DNA of 64,000 nt from Polyodon spathula (GCF_017654505.1 NC_054538.1:56245684-56309683); one strand, 5' to 3'; shown: positions 51,801 through 59,368, counted from the first letter of the stretch. The notes: a model not told the origin generated them from the sequence alone. Numbers and translations: made by a program.

Positions 51801-54166
51801 TCCTGAGCGGCCAGCCATCGAGCGACCTACTCAGTCAGGCACGTAGGCCCTTGTAACATCCCTACCCATCGAGCCTGCAGCTCTGGGTCTGGCCACTGAA
51901 CGGCTGCATTTGAGCCACCTGGGGCTTTTTAATAGGGTCATTGAAACCCTGCGGAATGCCAGAGCAGCGTCCATGTGGGGTGTTTTTCAGACGTGGTGTC
52001 TGCCTTGTTGGTTTGGTGCCACGACCTGCCTCGTGGTAGTTATACTCCAAGTTTTACATGACCTTTTTGATGAGGGAAAATCCCCCTCCTACAGTAAAGG
52101 TCTATCTGGCAGCTATTTCAGCTTGCCATGTCAAAATTGTCTCGGTCTCACCAGGAACTCACTTCACCTCCGCAAAGCAGGTGAGTGAGATGCAGACATT
52201 CTCCTTTGCAAAAACCTGACTAATTTTTACAGAGGCCAGGACAAAGGTTACGCTCTGTCAATCTTGCTTTTTTTACCAAAGACGATTTCACCACATTTCA
52301 TGTTAATCAGTCTGTGGAATTGCATGCTTTCCATCCGCCTCCTTTCCAGTCTGACTGGGAGCAACAGCTCCATGTGCTTTGCCCAGTGCCAGCTCTGACA
52401 TACGACGTTGATGGGACGAAAGGTTGGAGGCAGTCCAAACAGTTTTTTGTCTGCTCTGTGACCAAGTCCCATGGTCAAGCCCTGTCTAAGCAGAGGCTGT
52501 CCAAATGGATAGCAGACACAGTCAGGACTGCCTATGAGCTGGCCAACTTGCCCCCTCCAGAAAAGCTCACTGCCCATTCTACCAGGGGCATGGCAACTTT
52601 GTGGGCTTTATTCCAGAGTGCATCTGTCAAAGACATTTGCAACACAGCAGTGTGGGCTACTCCCCATACATTTTACTAGGTTTTATAGACTTAATGTCAT
52701 GGATTCAAAACTGGCTTGTCAGTCAATTTATCCCTCGTTTTTTAGCCCTAGCTACTTGTTACTGGGGTTCTGTATGGTAACACATGAGGCAGCCTCTCTT
52801 CTTAACCTTATAGGATTTGGATCGTTCTGCAATGTTGCCCTTGCGACAGCTTTAGTATGCTTACCCATGCAGTAATGGTTACATTTCTTGAAAGGGAACG
52901 TTAGGTTATTATCATAACCCTGGTTCACTGAAAGGCTGCTGCGTCCATGATTGCAGCAGGCTTGAAGGAAAAATTACGTTGAGGTCTGTATGTCCTCGGG
53001 GGAAGGCCATAACCGCGTCACTGGCTCGTTGCACAGCTTTGATAAATCTTATTCAGGTTTCAGGTCTTTAAGAAGTAAATACCCAAATGGTAATGGTTAC
53101 ATTTCTATTTCGTGGAACCAGGTTTATGATAATAACCTAACGTTTCCCAGCTTTCAACAACTTTTGTCACTCTTCAGACTGGTTTAATGTTTAGCTTGCA
53201 AGATTAGCTTATTTTTTTTATTTTTCGAGGGTGATGTAAAATTAATAAAATCCACCAGATTTATATATAGTAGAATGTAATGCTAATTTTAATGAAAGTA
53301 ACTTTTATTATGTGAGCTGTTCCATTTATAACTGGAAACCATTATTACGTAAGATGAGAGTAGAAAGAGTCATTGTACTTATCCAGAACTGAAATCCTGT
53401 TGCAATGCATGAATTTGTTTTCCTCCCAGACCCAGGGGTTAGGGACAGCACTGAAGATTTTGTTTTCGGAAAAACAAATTAAGAATCTTTCAGAGAACAG
53501 CCCTTCTAAAGGTTTTCAGCTCACGCGTCAGGAAATTGTTGCTCTTCTGAATGCTTTTGGAAGGTATGAATAATTTACAATACTATTTTAAAAGCGTGTT
53601 GTACAGTTTACTGTAACATTTCCTTTATATTAGATTTTGTATCGTAATAGATGTCTTATGAGACATAAACTCTACATAGCCACTTTTTGTTCCTTAGTTA
53701 TTTTTAAATTTGTATGTTTAGTATAAATACATACTACCTGTGTCTTATTAACATTTTTCCTCTATTGTTGGATGCAGTGTTCAATATTGTATAGTCCACT
53801 ACCTTTGCACAAAACATTATAATTTCTCCTATGAAGGTTTTGTTGTAAAATGGAACACTGTAACATCTGCTCAGCAAAAGCATAACATGAGCTACCACAG
53901 AAACAGACGTTTGCTATTATCACAAAACCTCATCGATGAAAACTGATATTAATCCTATTAAGTCACCCACATTAAACATTTAACACACCATGTTTGCTCC
54001 AGCACACATCTTGAAATGTAGGCCCAGATTTGCAGTATGTTGTGCACTGCTCCAGTAAATTTACTTTTTAATAACCTAATCCACATACTATGCCTTTTTT
54101 TATAGGCTTTCTACAAGTATAATGGAGCTTCAGAATTTCAGAACTCTTCTGCAGGACAACAGGTAA
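25168..54166 (+). CDS. ERO1B: ERO1B, endoplasmic reticulum thiol oxidase, 16 coding exons, complete
   Basis: ERO1-family flavoprotein oxidase of the ER lumen. It re-oxidises protein disulfide isomerase and passes electrons through FAD to oxygen. Joining the exons at 25168-25248, 27387-27506, 29522-29605, 30942-30983, 34465-34547, 40326-40399, 40738-40858, 41446-41492, 45661-45672, 47780-47806, 48859-48951, 49055-49301, 50040-50109, 50244-50330, 53430-53563 and 54106-54166 gives 1383 nt, or 460 residues and TAA, against about 467 in human ERO1B. All introns are GT-AG and all phases agree. Seen: outer active-site pair in CSIKDC (C83, C88), regulatory-type C93 and C123, inner CVGCSKC (C383, C386, C389), and the FAD-region block [19 protein letters not shown]. 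Sequons stand at N133, N138, N376 and in NET before exon 13. Wording such as LNPLAPSRG and [21 protein letters not shown] fits ERO1B better than ERO1A, and the neighbour GPR137B agrees. A distal alternative first exon lies at 20910. Confidence 0.93.
25249..27386 (+). other. ERO1B intron 1b
   Basis: Starts GTCAGT, ends TTTTATAG. A ~97-bp AT microsatellite begins 38 bp inside the intron (25,286-25,382). No other element recognised. Confidence 0.8.
25286..25382. repeat. (AT)n microsatellite just inside intron 1b
   Basis: Nearly pure AT dinucleotides close to the weak exon 1b donor. Confidence 0.9.
27387..27506 (+). CDS. ERO1B: ERO1B exon 2 (residues 28-67)
   Basis: 40 codons, phase 0 to phase 0, acceptor TTTTATAG, donor AAA|GTAAGT. 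Begins [11 protein letters not shown] and ends ERDFFRYYK. The two cysteines of DDCFC (C35, C37) correspond to the pair that in ERO1A bonds with the upstream CFC motif. In the exon 1b isoform they have no such partners. Confidence 0.93.
27507..29521 (+). other. ERO1B intron 2
   Basis: AT-rich; nothing recognised apart from a T run at about 29,271-29,290. Confidence 0.75.
29522..29605 (+). CDS. ERO1B: ERO1B exon 3 (residues 68-95), outer active-site cysteines
   Basis: 28 codons, phase 0 to phase 0, acceptor TTTTTTTGCAG. Encodes [10 protein letters not shown] and then [12 protein letters not shown]83 and C88 are the shuttle disulfide that takes electrons from PDI. C93 is the regulatory-type cysteine and C74 the structural one, by family comparison. 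Confidence 0.94.
30942..30983 (+). CDS. ERO1B: ERO1B exon 4 (residues 96-109)
   Basis: Short 42-nt exon encoding [14 protein letters not shown], phase 0 to phase 0, acceptor TTTGTTTACAG, donor AAA|GTAAGT. Confidence 0.9.
31105..31153 (+). mobile_element. tRNA-derived SINE head fragment
   Basis: TGGCCCAGTGG matches an RNA polymerase III A box, followed by CAGGGCTTGTAACCAGAAGG as in fish tRNA-SINEs. The B box is missing. Confidence 0.45.
31509..32290 (-). mobile_element. LINE 3' relic (reverse transcriptase C-terminus)
   Basis: The minus frame 32190-31891 encodes [20 protein letters not shown] and then [20 protein letters not shown] and [12 protein letters not shown], hallmark C-terminal blocks of fish non-LTR reverse transcriptases. 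A further frame at 31709-31509 continues the zinc-binding tail region. Interrupted by stops. Confidence 0.8.
34465..34547 (+). CDS. ERO1B: ERO1B exon 5 (residues 110-137, last codon split)
   Basis: 83 nt from acceptor TTTTGCAG to donor AAG|GTAAGA. Encodes [20 protein letters not shown] and on to an NSTL sequon (N133). C123 matches the family's second regulatory cysteine. Confidence 0.92.
35528..36600. mobile_element. Non-autonomous hAT element with perfect 8-bp target duplication
   Basis: Begins CAGGGGTTTTCAACCAGGGG; its right end complements this as CAGTGGGTTCCAACC. It is flanked on both sides by ATTTAGAG (35520-35527 and 36601-36608), the 8-bp duplication expected for hAT. No transposase frame remains. 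Confidence 0.88.
36663..37006. mobile_element. Mariner/Tc-type MITE
   Basis: Inverted ends CAGGGTGTCCACAAAGTCCT and, on the other strand, TAGGGTGACCACAAAGTCCT, flanked by TA. The interior (minus strand) seems to hold a short piece of transposase C-terminus ([20 protein letters not shown]). Confidence 0.75.
37037..38752 (+). mobile_element. Tc1-like transposon with stop-interrupted transposase
   Basis: Ends CAGTGTCTATAAAAAG and (complement) CAGTTTGCCCTAGAG, imperfectly inverted, with TA on the right. It encloses a 339-codon transposase frame carrying two stops. It sits 30 bp after the neighbouring MITE, separated by a CA repeat. Confidence 0.85.
37429..38448 (+). pseudogene. Tc1 transposase pseudogene, two in-frame stops
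   Basis: Full-length frame from ATG at 37429 to TAA at 38448, 339 codons, normal for Tc1. The N-terminal helix-turn-helix ([20 protein letters not shown]) and RPSK linker are clear. The catalytic Asp, Asp and Glu are present in [21 protein letters not shown] and [14 protein letters not shown] at 37624 and TAG at 37876 interrupt it, with no frameshift, so it decayed by point mutation only. Confidence 0.9.
38760..39001. repeat. TA/GT-rich microsatellite block
   Basis: Mixed TATA, GTAT and GT repeats between the Tc1 element and the following hAT-like MITE. Confidence 0.8.
39002..39751. mobile_element. hAT-like MITE
   Basis: The left end AGTGATGAGCATTAATC and the complement of the right end AGTGATGAGCGATTATC form an inverted repeat. 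Target duplication not clear. Part of the interior (39,515-39,570) recurs at 6,880-6,935. A second GGGCTGTCACTCGATT segment begins at about 39,782. Confidence 0.5.
40326..40399 (+). CDS. ERO1B: ERO1B exon 6 (residues 137-161)
   Basis: 74 nt from acceptor TTCTTTTAG to donor GATG|GTAAGT. Encodes [20 protein letters not shown] and CELD. The split serine completes S-N-Q-S with a sequon at N138. Confidence 0.94.
40400..41445 (+). other. ERO1B introns 6 and 7 around exon 7
   Basis: Excluding exon 7 (40738-40858). Intron 6 has a GC-richer unassigned patch at about 40,525-40,690; intron 7 holds nothing recognisable. Confidence 0.6.
40738..40858 (+). CDS. ERO1B: ERO1B exon 7 (residues 162-201)
   Basis: 121 nt, acceptor TCTTCCTCAG, donor TTCAA|GTAAAA. 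Encodes [20 protein letters not shown] and on through [13 protein letters not shown], a highly conserved ERO1 segment with the tryptophans that line the FAD pocket region. Confidence 0.95.
41446..41492 (+). CDS. ERO1B: ERO1B exon 8 (residues 202-217)
   Basis: 47 nt, acceptor TTGTTTCAG, donor AGAG|GTAAAT. Encodes [15 protein letters not shown] after the split lysine. LAPSRG rather than LASGQ points to the B paralogue. Confidence 0.93.
43788..43835 (+). repeat. G-rich tract, potential G-quadruplex
   Basis: About 44 G interrupted only by two TT pairs on the coding strand of ERO1B intron 8, so it would also be present in the pre-mRNA. Confidence 0.9.
44543..44779. mobile_element. Tc1-type MITE, copy 1
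   Basis: Left end CAGCTATGGCAAAAGGTTTT and right end complement CATCTATGGCCAAAAGTTTT, with TA on the left. Same family as 54543-54887. Confidence 0.8.
45081..45590 (-). mobile_element. Solo LTR with 5-bp target duplication
   Basis: A 510-bp unit starting TGTGACAGGGTGG and ending CATCCTGCCACA, flanked on both sides by ATAAG (45076-45080 and 45591-45595). On the minus strand it reads TGTGGCAGGATG...CCTGTCACA with AATAAA near its end, so it is inserted antisense to ERO1B. No internal retroviral sequence. Confidence 0.88.
45661..45672 (+). CDS. ERO1B: ERO1B exon 9, 12-nt microexon (residues 218-221)
   Basis: Only 12 nt (GAGACGATGATG) between acceptor TTCCTTTAG and donor GTAAGT, preceded by a long T tract. 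It supplies the Asp run of SRG-DDD-G, where human ERO1B has EDD. Skipping it would keep the frame and remove four residues. Confidence 0.85.
45803..45838. repeat. (GT)n microsatellite in intron 9
   Basis: About 18 GT units, 130 bp after the microexon. Confidence 0.9.
45982..47530 (-). mobile_element. Near-intact Tc1-like transposon in ERO1B intron 9
   Basis: Flanked by TA on both sides. The terminal repeats are long and inverted: CAGTACTGTGAAAAAGTTTG at one end and, on the other strand, CAGTACCGTGACAAGGTATT, with similarity extending some 100 bp inward. The element occupies about three quarters of the intron between the two microexons and lies antisense to the gene. Confidence 0.9.
46198..47159 (-). 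pseudogene. Tc1-like transposase, catalytic domain open, start region disrupted
   Basis: The frame is open from about 47,173 down to a stop just before 46198. It covers [20 protein letters not shown] (helix-turn-helix), the ARSGHP linker, and the catalytic Asp, Asp, Glu in [22 protein letters not shown] and [11 protein letters not shown]. About 320 residues are open against a usual 340. Upstream, a 12-A run puts a TGA in frame and no ATG is available, so a length change in the A run probably removed the start. A current source of transposase is unlikely but the relic is young. Confidence 0.8.
47780..47806 (+). CDS. ERO1B: ERO1B exon 10, 27-nt microexon (residues 222-230)
   Basis: 27 nt between acceptor TTTACACAG and donor GTAATT. 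Encodes EGFYNWLE plus split glycines, matching the FYxWLEG segment of the family. Frame-neutral if skipped. Confidence 0.88.
47807..48858 (+). other. ERO1B intron 10
   Basis: AT-rich; no element recognised. Confidence 0.7.
48859..48951 (+). CDS. ERO1B: ERO1B exon 11 (residues 231-261)
   Basis: 93 nt, acceptor TTGTACACAG, donor CAAG|GTAAGT. Encodes [20 protein letters not shown] and on to HLCAKYLIQ, containing the conserved LISGLH helix of the FAD-binding core. Confidence 0.95.
49055..49301 (+). CDS. ERO1B: ERO1B exon 12 (residues 262-343)
   Basis: Largest coding exon, 247 nt, after a 103-bp intron. Encodes [20 protein letters not shown], then [20 protein letters not shown], a signature ERO1 block contributing to FAD binding, then the NAEEDA loop and a final NETK. 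Donor ACAAA|GTAAGG. Confidence 0.96.
49302..50039 (+). other. ERO1B intron 12
   Basis: AT-rich; nothing recognised. Confidence 0.7.
50040..50109 (+). CDS. ERO1B: ERO1B exon 13 (residues 344-367)
   Basis: 70 nt, acceptor TTTCAATAG, donor ATG|GTAAAT. Encodes [20 protein letters not shown] and then ILM. The first part is nearly invariant in the family; the end is more variable. Confidence 0.93.
50244..50330 (+). CDS. ERO1B: ERO1B exon 14 (residues 368-396), inner active site CxxCxxC
   Basis: 87 nt, phase 0 to phase 0, after a 134-bp intron. Encodes [20 protein letters not shown] then [10 protein letters not shown]383 to C389 form the CVGCSKC motif next to the flavin isoalloxazine, and N376 sits in a conserved NIS sequon. 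Confidence 0.96.
52314..52720 (+). pseudogene. DIRS tyrosine recombinase remnant
   Basis: The His-x-x-Arg (HSTRG) motif is in one frame, which ends at TAG 52677; RFYRLNV with the nucleophilic-type tyrosine lies in another frame just after it. A recombinase rather than an integrase distinguishes DIRS from LTR elements. Confidence 0.8.
52895..53147. repeat. DIRS terminal inverted repeat pair with flanking direct repeat
   Basis: Arms 52895-52926 and 53115-53147 are complementary over about 32 bp (core GTTAGGTTATTATCATAA) with one mismatch and one extra base, spacer about 190 bp. TAATGGTTACATTTCT occurs in direct orientation at 52873 and 53091. Confidence 0.88.
53430..53563 (+). CDS. ERO1B: ERO1B exon 15 (residues 397-440)
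   Basis: 134 nt, acceptor TTTCCTCCCAG, donor GGAAG|GTATGA. Encodes [20 protein letters not shown] and then the [21 protein letters not shown] block. Separated from exon 14 by an intron that carries the DIRS relic. Confidence 0.95.
54106..54166 (+). CDS. ERO1B: ERO1B exon 16, C-terminus and stop
   Basis: 61 nt from acceptor TTTTTATAG to TAA at 54164-54166. Encodes [19 protein letters not shown], colinear with the ERO1B C-terminus. The protein has no KDEL. ERO1 proteins are retained in the ER through partners such as PDI and ERp44. Confidence 0.93.
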
Positions 54167-54542
54167 CAAGCATTACCAGCCACAGAGTGGTGACAGCCCC
54201 TGGGCACTGCAATAATCGCTTGATTCTGGCATTTCCTCCAGAATGAGACCACTTCTTCAGGAAACATTTCATCTACCGTACTTTACATCTGGAAATTCTG
54301 TGAATCCTAACAACGGGTTACACACAAATAGAAACAGTGCATTTTGTAGCATCTTTGTAGTATCTAGGTATACTTGAAGTACTATGTTTTACCATGTACC
54401 ACGCAGCTAGTTATATAAATTTTACTTTTGCTTCTGTTTATGACCCCCTTCTTTTATCACGAGATGCTCTTTAAGTTTACAAAGATGTTTATTTTAAGGA
54501 ATTTGTTACAGAAATTGTGGTGTATCGACTTCAGAGAGACTA

Positions 54543-54887
54543 CAGCTGTGGCCAAAAGATTTGCATCACCTAGAATTTTAGGATTGAGGCAAAAATATAA
54601 ACTATTTGAACATAATTTAGATATTTTATTTAACATCATGTAATTAAAGAAACTACAAAATGATATCACAAAAGTCTACCAGAAACCATAATAGTAGTAT
54701 AGTATTTCATGTTAGATTTTGAAAGGTTAAATTATTCCTTTTCTTTCAGTTTTTCATTGTCTAGGGAATACTACAAATCGGTATGTAATTCAATATGTTA
54801 ACATAGCATTGTTCAGAAAGTTTCATTTGACTTTGACTCAAAATTAGTTAATTCTATAGGGTGATGCAAAACTTTTGACCTTAGCTG
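54543..54887. mobile_element. Tc1-type MITE, copy 2, in the ERO1B 3' region
   Basis: Left end CAGCTGTGGCCAAAAGATTT with TA before it, and right end complement CAGCTAAGGTCAAAAGTTTT. About 345 bp. It starts 377 bp after the ERO1B stop, so it would lie in the 3' UTR if the long UTR is right. Confidence 0.8.
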
Positions 54888-55791
54888 TTCAGTGAAAACT
54901 CAAGATTAGAACTGTATAACACCACAATGTTGTTGACCTGATGCAACTGATACAAGCATAAGATTCACCATAAATATTAGATTTCTTTTGTATGTGTTTT
55001 TGGTGCATTGTTAGTTGTTTCAAATTTTAGTTCTGCTCCCCACCCTTTATTGTCTACTGCTAAAAGACTGGAAATGTACATTTCAGTTCCTGTGCATAAT
55101 GGAAGGTTCTAAAATACTTAAACATTGACCATTCAAGCTTGCTTCATGTAGCATACACTATACAGCTACTGGTTCTGATGGTGAATTCAGTCCCCATTTG
55201 AGTTTGTTAGCTAAATCCCATTTTGAAAGTTAGCAGCCATTCAGGCTTTTGGTGTATTTATTTTGATGAGTAACCCAGACCCACGATTCACTTTTAATTG
55301 GCACTTGCATGCTTTTCCAGTTAATGTGTAATTGAGAACCATACAGAAAACCAAAGGGACAGTGTATTCTTTTTAAACCATCTGCTGTTATCTACAGAAT
55401 GATTGCAAAGACTGTCAAACAAATATGAACATAGAATTGTAAGAAGCCACTGCAAACTCTTTTCAACTATATTAATGTTTGTAGGACCATAAAAGCCACT
55501 TTATTTAACCTTTAAAAGACATTTATGAATCATGTTATAGCTAATATTGTTTGAACAGTTTCTTGAATGGGGGGGGGGTGGCTCCTTCAACAATATTCCT
55601 GCTTTGTGTTAAGAAACCACAGGCACCAAAGAAGGATTCATGACAGCAGCTTGACATTTAAAAAAGTCTCCACGAGGAAGGAAAGTCTGACAAAACCTAC
55701 CTTATGAGGACACAGGCCAAGTCGATGTAGTGTTTAAACAGATATTAAACAGTCGTTATTGTTTTTTAAAACAAACTAAAAGTGCCCAAAT

Positions 55792-55797
55792 ATTATT

Positions 55798-55828
<31 letters not shown>

Positions 55829-55829
55829 A
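55792..55829. repeat. (ATT/GTT)n trinucleotide repeat
   Basis: ATT units running into about ten GTT units. Confidence 0.9.
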
Positions 55830-55937
55830 CTTTCACCCTTTGTGGAGTTTTGTTTGACTGGAGTTATGAATAGTAAATAAAAATGTAGTGAGAGTCAATG
55901 CAGAGCCCTCATAAACATTATAAAAAGTGTGTGTGTG

Positions 55938-56032
55938 TATGTATGTATGTATATATGTGTATGTATATATATATATATATATATATAATACATAATATAT
56001 ATATATATATAGATATATATATATATATGTAT
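55938..56032. repeat. GT/TATG/AT microsatellite
   Basis: Compound repeat immediately before a GA repeat (56,036-56,056) and the GC-rich block. Confidence 0.9.
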
Positions 56033-56056
56033 GTTAGAGAGAGAGAGAGAAAGAGA

Positions 56057-56440
56057 AGCAGCACGGCTGGTAGGTGATGTAATCACATACAAAGACATAA
56101 GCCTGATATATGCTCCTTGCAAAGGAGCCGGCTCTTTTCTACAGCGCGTAACGTGCCCGCCACATCCGCTTGAATACGATTGCCTCACGTTCTCCTGTGT
56201 GTGCCCAAGCACTGCGGGAGGCCGACACATGTCTAAACGGAAGTTTCCAAAGTTGACGCGGACCTGACCCCCTTGTCAGAAGTTGACAGAAGTCACAGTC
56301 TTCAACTGTCTTTCATGGGGCCGTGCGTGAGTAGTGAGGCAAGTCCGGGGACACTCGGGCAGGGGAGAGCCTAACTCCTACCGGGGCCCCTCTCACATCG
56401 AACCCCCTCTCTTTTGTCCGTCGTCCCTTGGTTCAAACGA
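56057..56440. other. GC-rich block of unknown origin between AT microsatellites
   Basis: About 380 bp distinctly richer in GC than its surroundings, bounded by microsatellites on both sides (AT again at 56,443-56,464). No significant frame, tRNA box pair or known small RNA was recognised. It contains a short hairpin GCAAAGGAGCCGGCTCTTTT and CCGGGGCCCC. Confidence 0.5.
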
Positions 56441-57166
56441 TTATATATATATATATATATATATAAACTTCATATAACATAGACACACATATACATATAC
56501 AGGCAAACTTCACTATAACAAACTCCCCCCCCAGGACATGGAGAAATTTTAGTTATAGCAGGATGTTCCCTAGGGTTTGGCGTTTTTCTGTATCAGAATA
56601 ATGACGAAACGGCAAATTTGAATTGAATGTCAATATATAGTAGTTTTATGAAGAGTCCTTCGCGTTGATCAACATTTAAACGGTATTGTGACAAGGTACT
56701 CATGTCACATGTCTGGGTAACCACATTGCAAAACAGAGGAGTTGGAGTTGAAACGCTGGCACAGGATTTATTAAAGACAAAACAGAAGTAAATAAACGAG
56801 CATGACTACAGTGTTTCAAATGGCTTTGTATATTTGGCATTTCTGTGTTTTTGTTTTGTGTTTTTTTTTAATTCTGTACATTCCATGTTATTTACACTAG
56901 AGCATCAAAGTGCATAGCTATTTGTTTTACGTTAGAAATAAACAAAAAATATTTTGGAATTTATTCTGGCTTTTATGGTTACATGGGTGAGTGTTTTCAG
57001 TTTTTGCAATACTAATTTAGTGTAAATAATCGTTTTAGGTCTGTTTGAAATGTTTCACCACTGTAGCTGCTCTGGCACACAGTCTCTCAGCTTAAGTGTA
57101 CACATAGGTTTTAAATTTTATTACGCTTGTGAGAAGCTTGAAATGTTAGCTACAAACAGCCGTTCG

Positions 57167-57190
57167 GTGTGCATTCTGGGAGCTGTAGTT
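57167..57190 (-). promoter_or_regulatory. ZNF143/Staf-type site
   Basis: The minus strand reads ACTACAGCTCCCAGAATGC, a close match to the extended ZNF143 (Staf) motif ACTACAatTCCCAGcATGC. It lies in the presumed ERO1B 3' flank, not at a known promoter. Confidence 0.5.
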
Positions 57191-57555
57191 CAAACTGGTG
57201 AGTGTTCCTAATTGATATTGATACAATTGGTATTGTTACAGGTCCACTCAGAACTACACAAAAGCATTCATCAAGTACTTTTTTATATTGAAATACACGT
57301 TTTTAAACCTCCCCACCCACAAAAGGCACTAAAGACTTAGATGCAGTAGCTTGCCAAATGGGAGTATTAGCTGTTCAGCAATGTTTTACCTACAGGTGAA
57401 TAATAAAAAACGTTCTCCCTACACCAAACTTAAACGAAAAACTTTTTAAAAAGTGCTGTAGTTCAAAAATTACCGGACAGAATAATACAGAACTTGTGGA
57501 AAAAATTCAGCCTGCCAGTCAGACCTGAAATAAATACAGAACACTGCAACCTTTG

Positions 57556-57598
<43 letters not shown>

Positions 57599-58887
57599 TA
57601 TATATACACACACATCCCTTCCCTTTTGAAGATAATTTTAAACCACATTTTTTTCTTTTGTGAGTTACCCTTTTTTTTGCCGACCACTCAACATGAAGCT
57701 GGCAAATGTTGCCTAAGTAACTTTGGATGCTTTACATAAGGTGGTGATTGGAACCAAATTTGTCTGTGGCAACAAAAAATGCATTTTGTCCCTGGATCAG
57801 ATGTTTCACATGTTTACCAAGGTTTATTTTTTGTATGATATTGACTTTATTTGTTTTATTTGGTAAGTAATTGTCAGATTGGGTGTACATTTTAATTATG
57901 ACATTGCTGTCCTTGTACCAAATTAAGAAAAGGAAAAGGATAGCTTGTTGTGTGATGCAATATTTTGCTCATGGTCATGCCCTTCTAAAATCTGATTGAG
58001 AAGGAGCTGTCTGTGGAATAATGAGCCTCACCAACACTGGATCTTCTTAAATGTATTTTATCAAGTGAGTAGAATCACCAGTAAACCTAAATATCTGGGT
58101 TGGTAAGATTTAAAGGAGTATGTGTTAGAATTACTATAGAAATAATTCTGGACAGCTGTACTTTCAGATCAAAGTCGTGGTTGGGAGTGAATTTAGAAAG
58201 TGGAATGAAATTAAATAGATTTGCATTTGGTGGCTATTGCAGCAAGGATTGCACCTTTTAAAAAATAATAAGAAACTCACCATGTACACCTGAGTCCATA
58301 CACAATTTATTGTTTATGTTGTAGGCTTAAAATATGCATATACAGAGACGTGTTTGAAGTATATTGGCAATATACTGAGCCTTTCCAGTTTGTCACATTT
58401 CCATTCCCTAAAATAACATGCTGCCTATGAAATTGTTGTGCCACGTCTGTTGCACAATAGTTTTTTGTTGTTGTTGTTGTGTTTTTTTTTTTTTCTGTTT
58501 AAACTTTTGATGCTTTCCTTTTGCTAAGCAAAGGTGAAGGAAATTGTGGGTTGCTCAGAACGGAAAAGCCTGCAAGTTGTGGTACTGTACTGTGTTCTCT
58601 TCTCATGTGTGAAATGCATGATATTTAGCACAAGATTATCTGTGCAATCCACTGTCTGCCTTAAGATAAAAAAAAAGTGCTTGCTCACAGTGACAAAACT
58701 GATTGTAGGAGTTTGTCTTTAAACTTTATCTATATGTAGGATAATCTCTTTGCTTTTTTTCTGTGAACTATCCTAATCTTTTACTGTTTTGTAAAAGAGT
58801 AAATTCAAACTGTTGCAGGAACCGAAACATGTTGAATTGCACCTAATTGTTGTGTCTACTTGTCAATGATATTTATTTGAAGAGAGA

Positions 58888-58893
58888 AATAAA
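58888..58893 (+). terminator. Candidate ERO1B polyadenylation signal
   Basis: AATAAA followed by TATTTCTGGTTCTAAC and GT-rich sequence. The choice is inferred from context and from the tail-to-tail neighbour. An earlier AATAAA at 55876 could also serve. Confidence 0.35.
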
Positions 58894-59199
58894 TATTTCT
58901 GGTTCTAACATTTGAAATGTGCCTGTCATTAATTTCTTGTTTGTGAACTATGTAACAATGAACCAGTGGTTTTATTTGTAAAACAGTGTAACAGTTTCAG
59001 TGCAGGTCAAATATAGAAGCAGAAGGAAACTCAGGGACCCCCAAACACTGAAAGGGTTTTGTCTTAGAATATGTCATTGATTTAATGTAGTGTGGTTGTA
59101 AAATGCTTAGAAAAAATTGCAGTTTTTACAGTGGCACAATACACCTCCATGGCATGCTTCATAACAACATCAGTCTCACACTATACAGCAATAAAAAAG

Positions 59200-59331
59200 A
59201 ACAATAAAAACATTTATTCTAGAAAGTGCTTTATTCATAGTAAGGTGAACTGATTCAATGTGTACATGATAAACAGATCTTACATAAAATAACAAATACC
59301 CAGAAGACAAGATATGAAAAACAAAAATTCT

Positions 59332-59368
<37 letters not shown>

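Larger units (their letters stand above)
50556..53155 (+). mobile_element. DIRS-type retrotransposon relic (gag/RT/tyrosine recombinase) in ERO1B intron 14
   Basis: Sense-oriented relic. A gag-like end ([16 protein letters not shown]) is fused by deletion to reverse transcriptase ([20 protein letters not shown]), then after a frameshift [14 protein letters not shown], with the Tyr-Leu-Asp-Asp catalytic motif. At 52,314-52,720 comes a tyrosine recombinase: [16 protein letters not shown], then [20 protein letters not shown], with a frameshift before the catalytic-type RFYRL. The 3' end carries the inverted and direct repeats typical of DIRS. The left terminal repeat was not found. Confidence 0.85.
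54167..58915 (+). other. Presumed 3' UTR and flank of ERO1B
   Basis: No further coding exon was recognised. AATAAA occurs at 55876-55881 and, in a better context followed by T/GT-rich sequence, at 58888-58893. The second would give a 3' UTR of about 4.7 kb and place the end about 300 bp from the predicted GPR137B 3' end. The stretch includes a MITE, AT microsatellites and a GC-rich block of unknown type. Confidence 0.35.

Noticed and set aside
27387..54166. Assignment of the gene to ERO1A
   Set aside because: Exons 2-16 carry ERO1B-type residues ([20 protein letters not shown]), and the neighbour is GPR137B. The ERO1A neighbour is GPR137C. Only exon 1a is ERO1A-like.
55895..56230. Open frames of alternating Tyr-Ile and similar (also near 13,718, 25,290, 57,494, 59,280)
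   Set aside because: Translations of AT dinucleotide repeats.
56057..56440. Snake-like GC-rich block considered as U1, U2, U3 or 5S-derived RNA
   Set aside because: No stretch matches the conserved boxes of those RNAs that I can recall; left as unknown.
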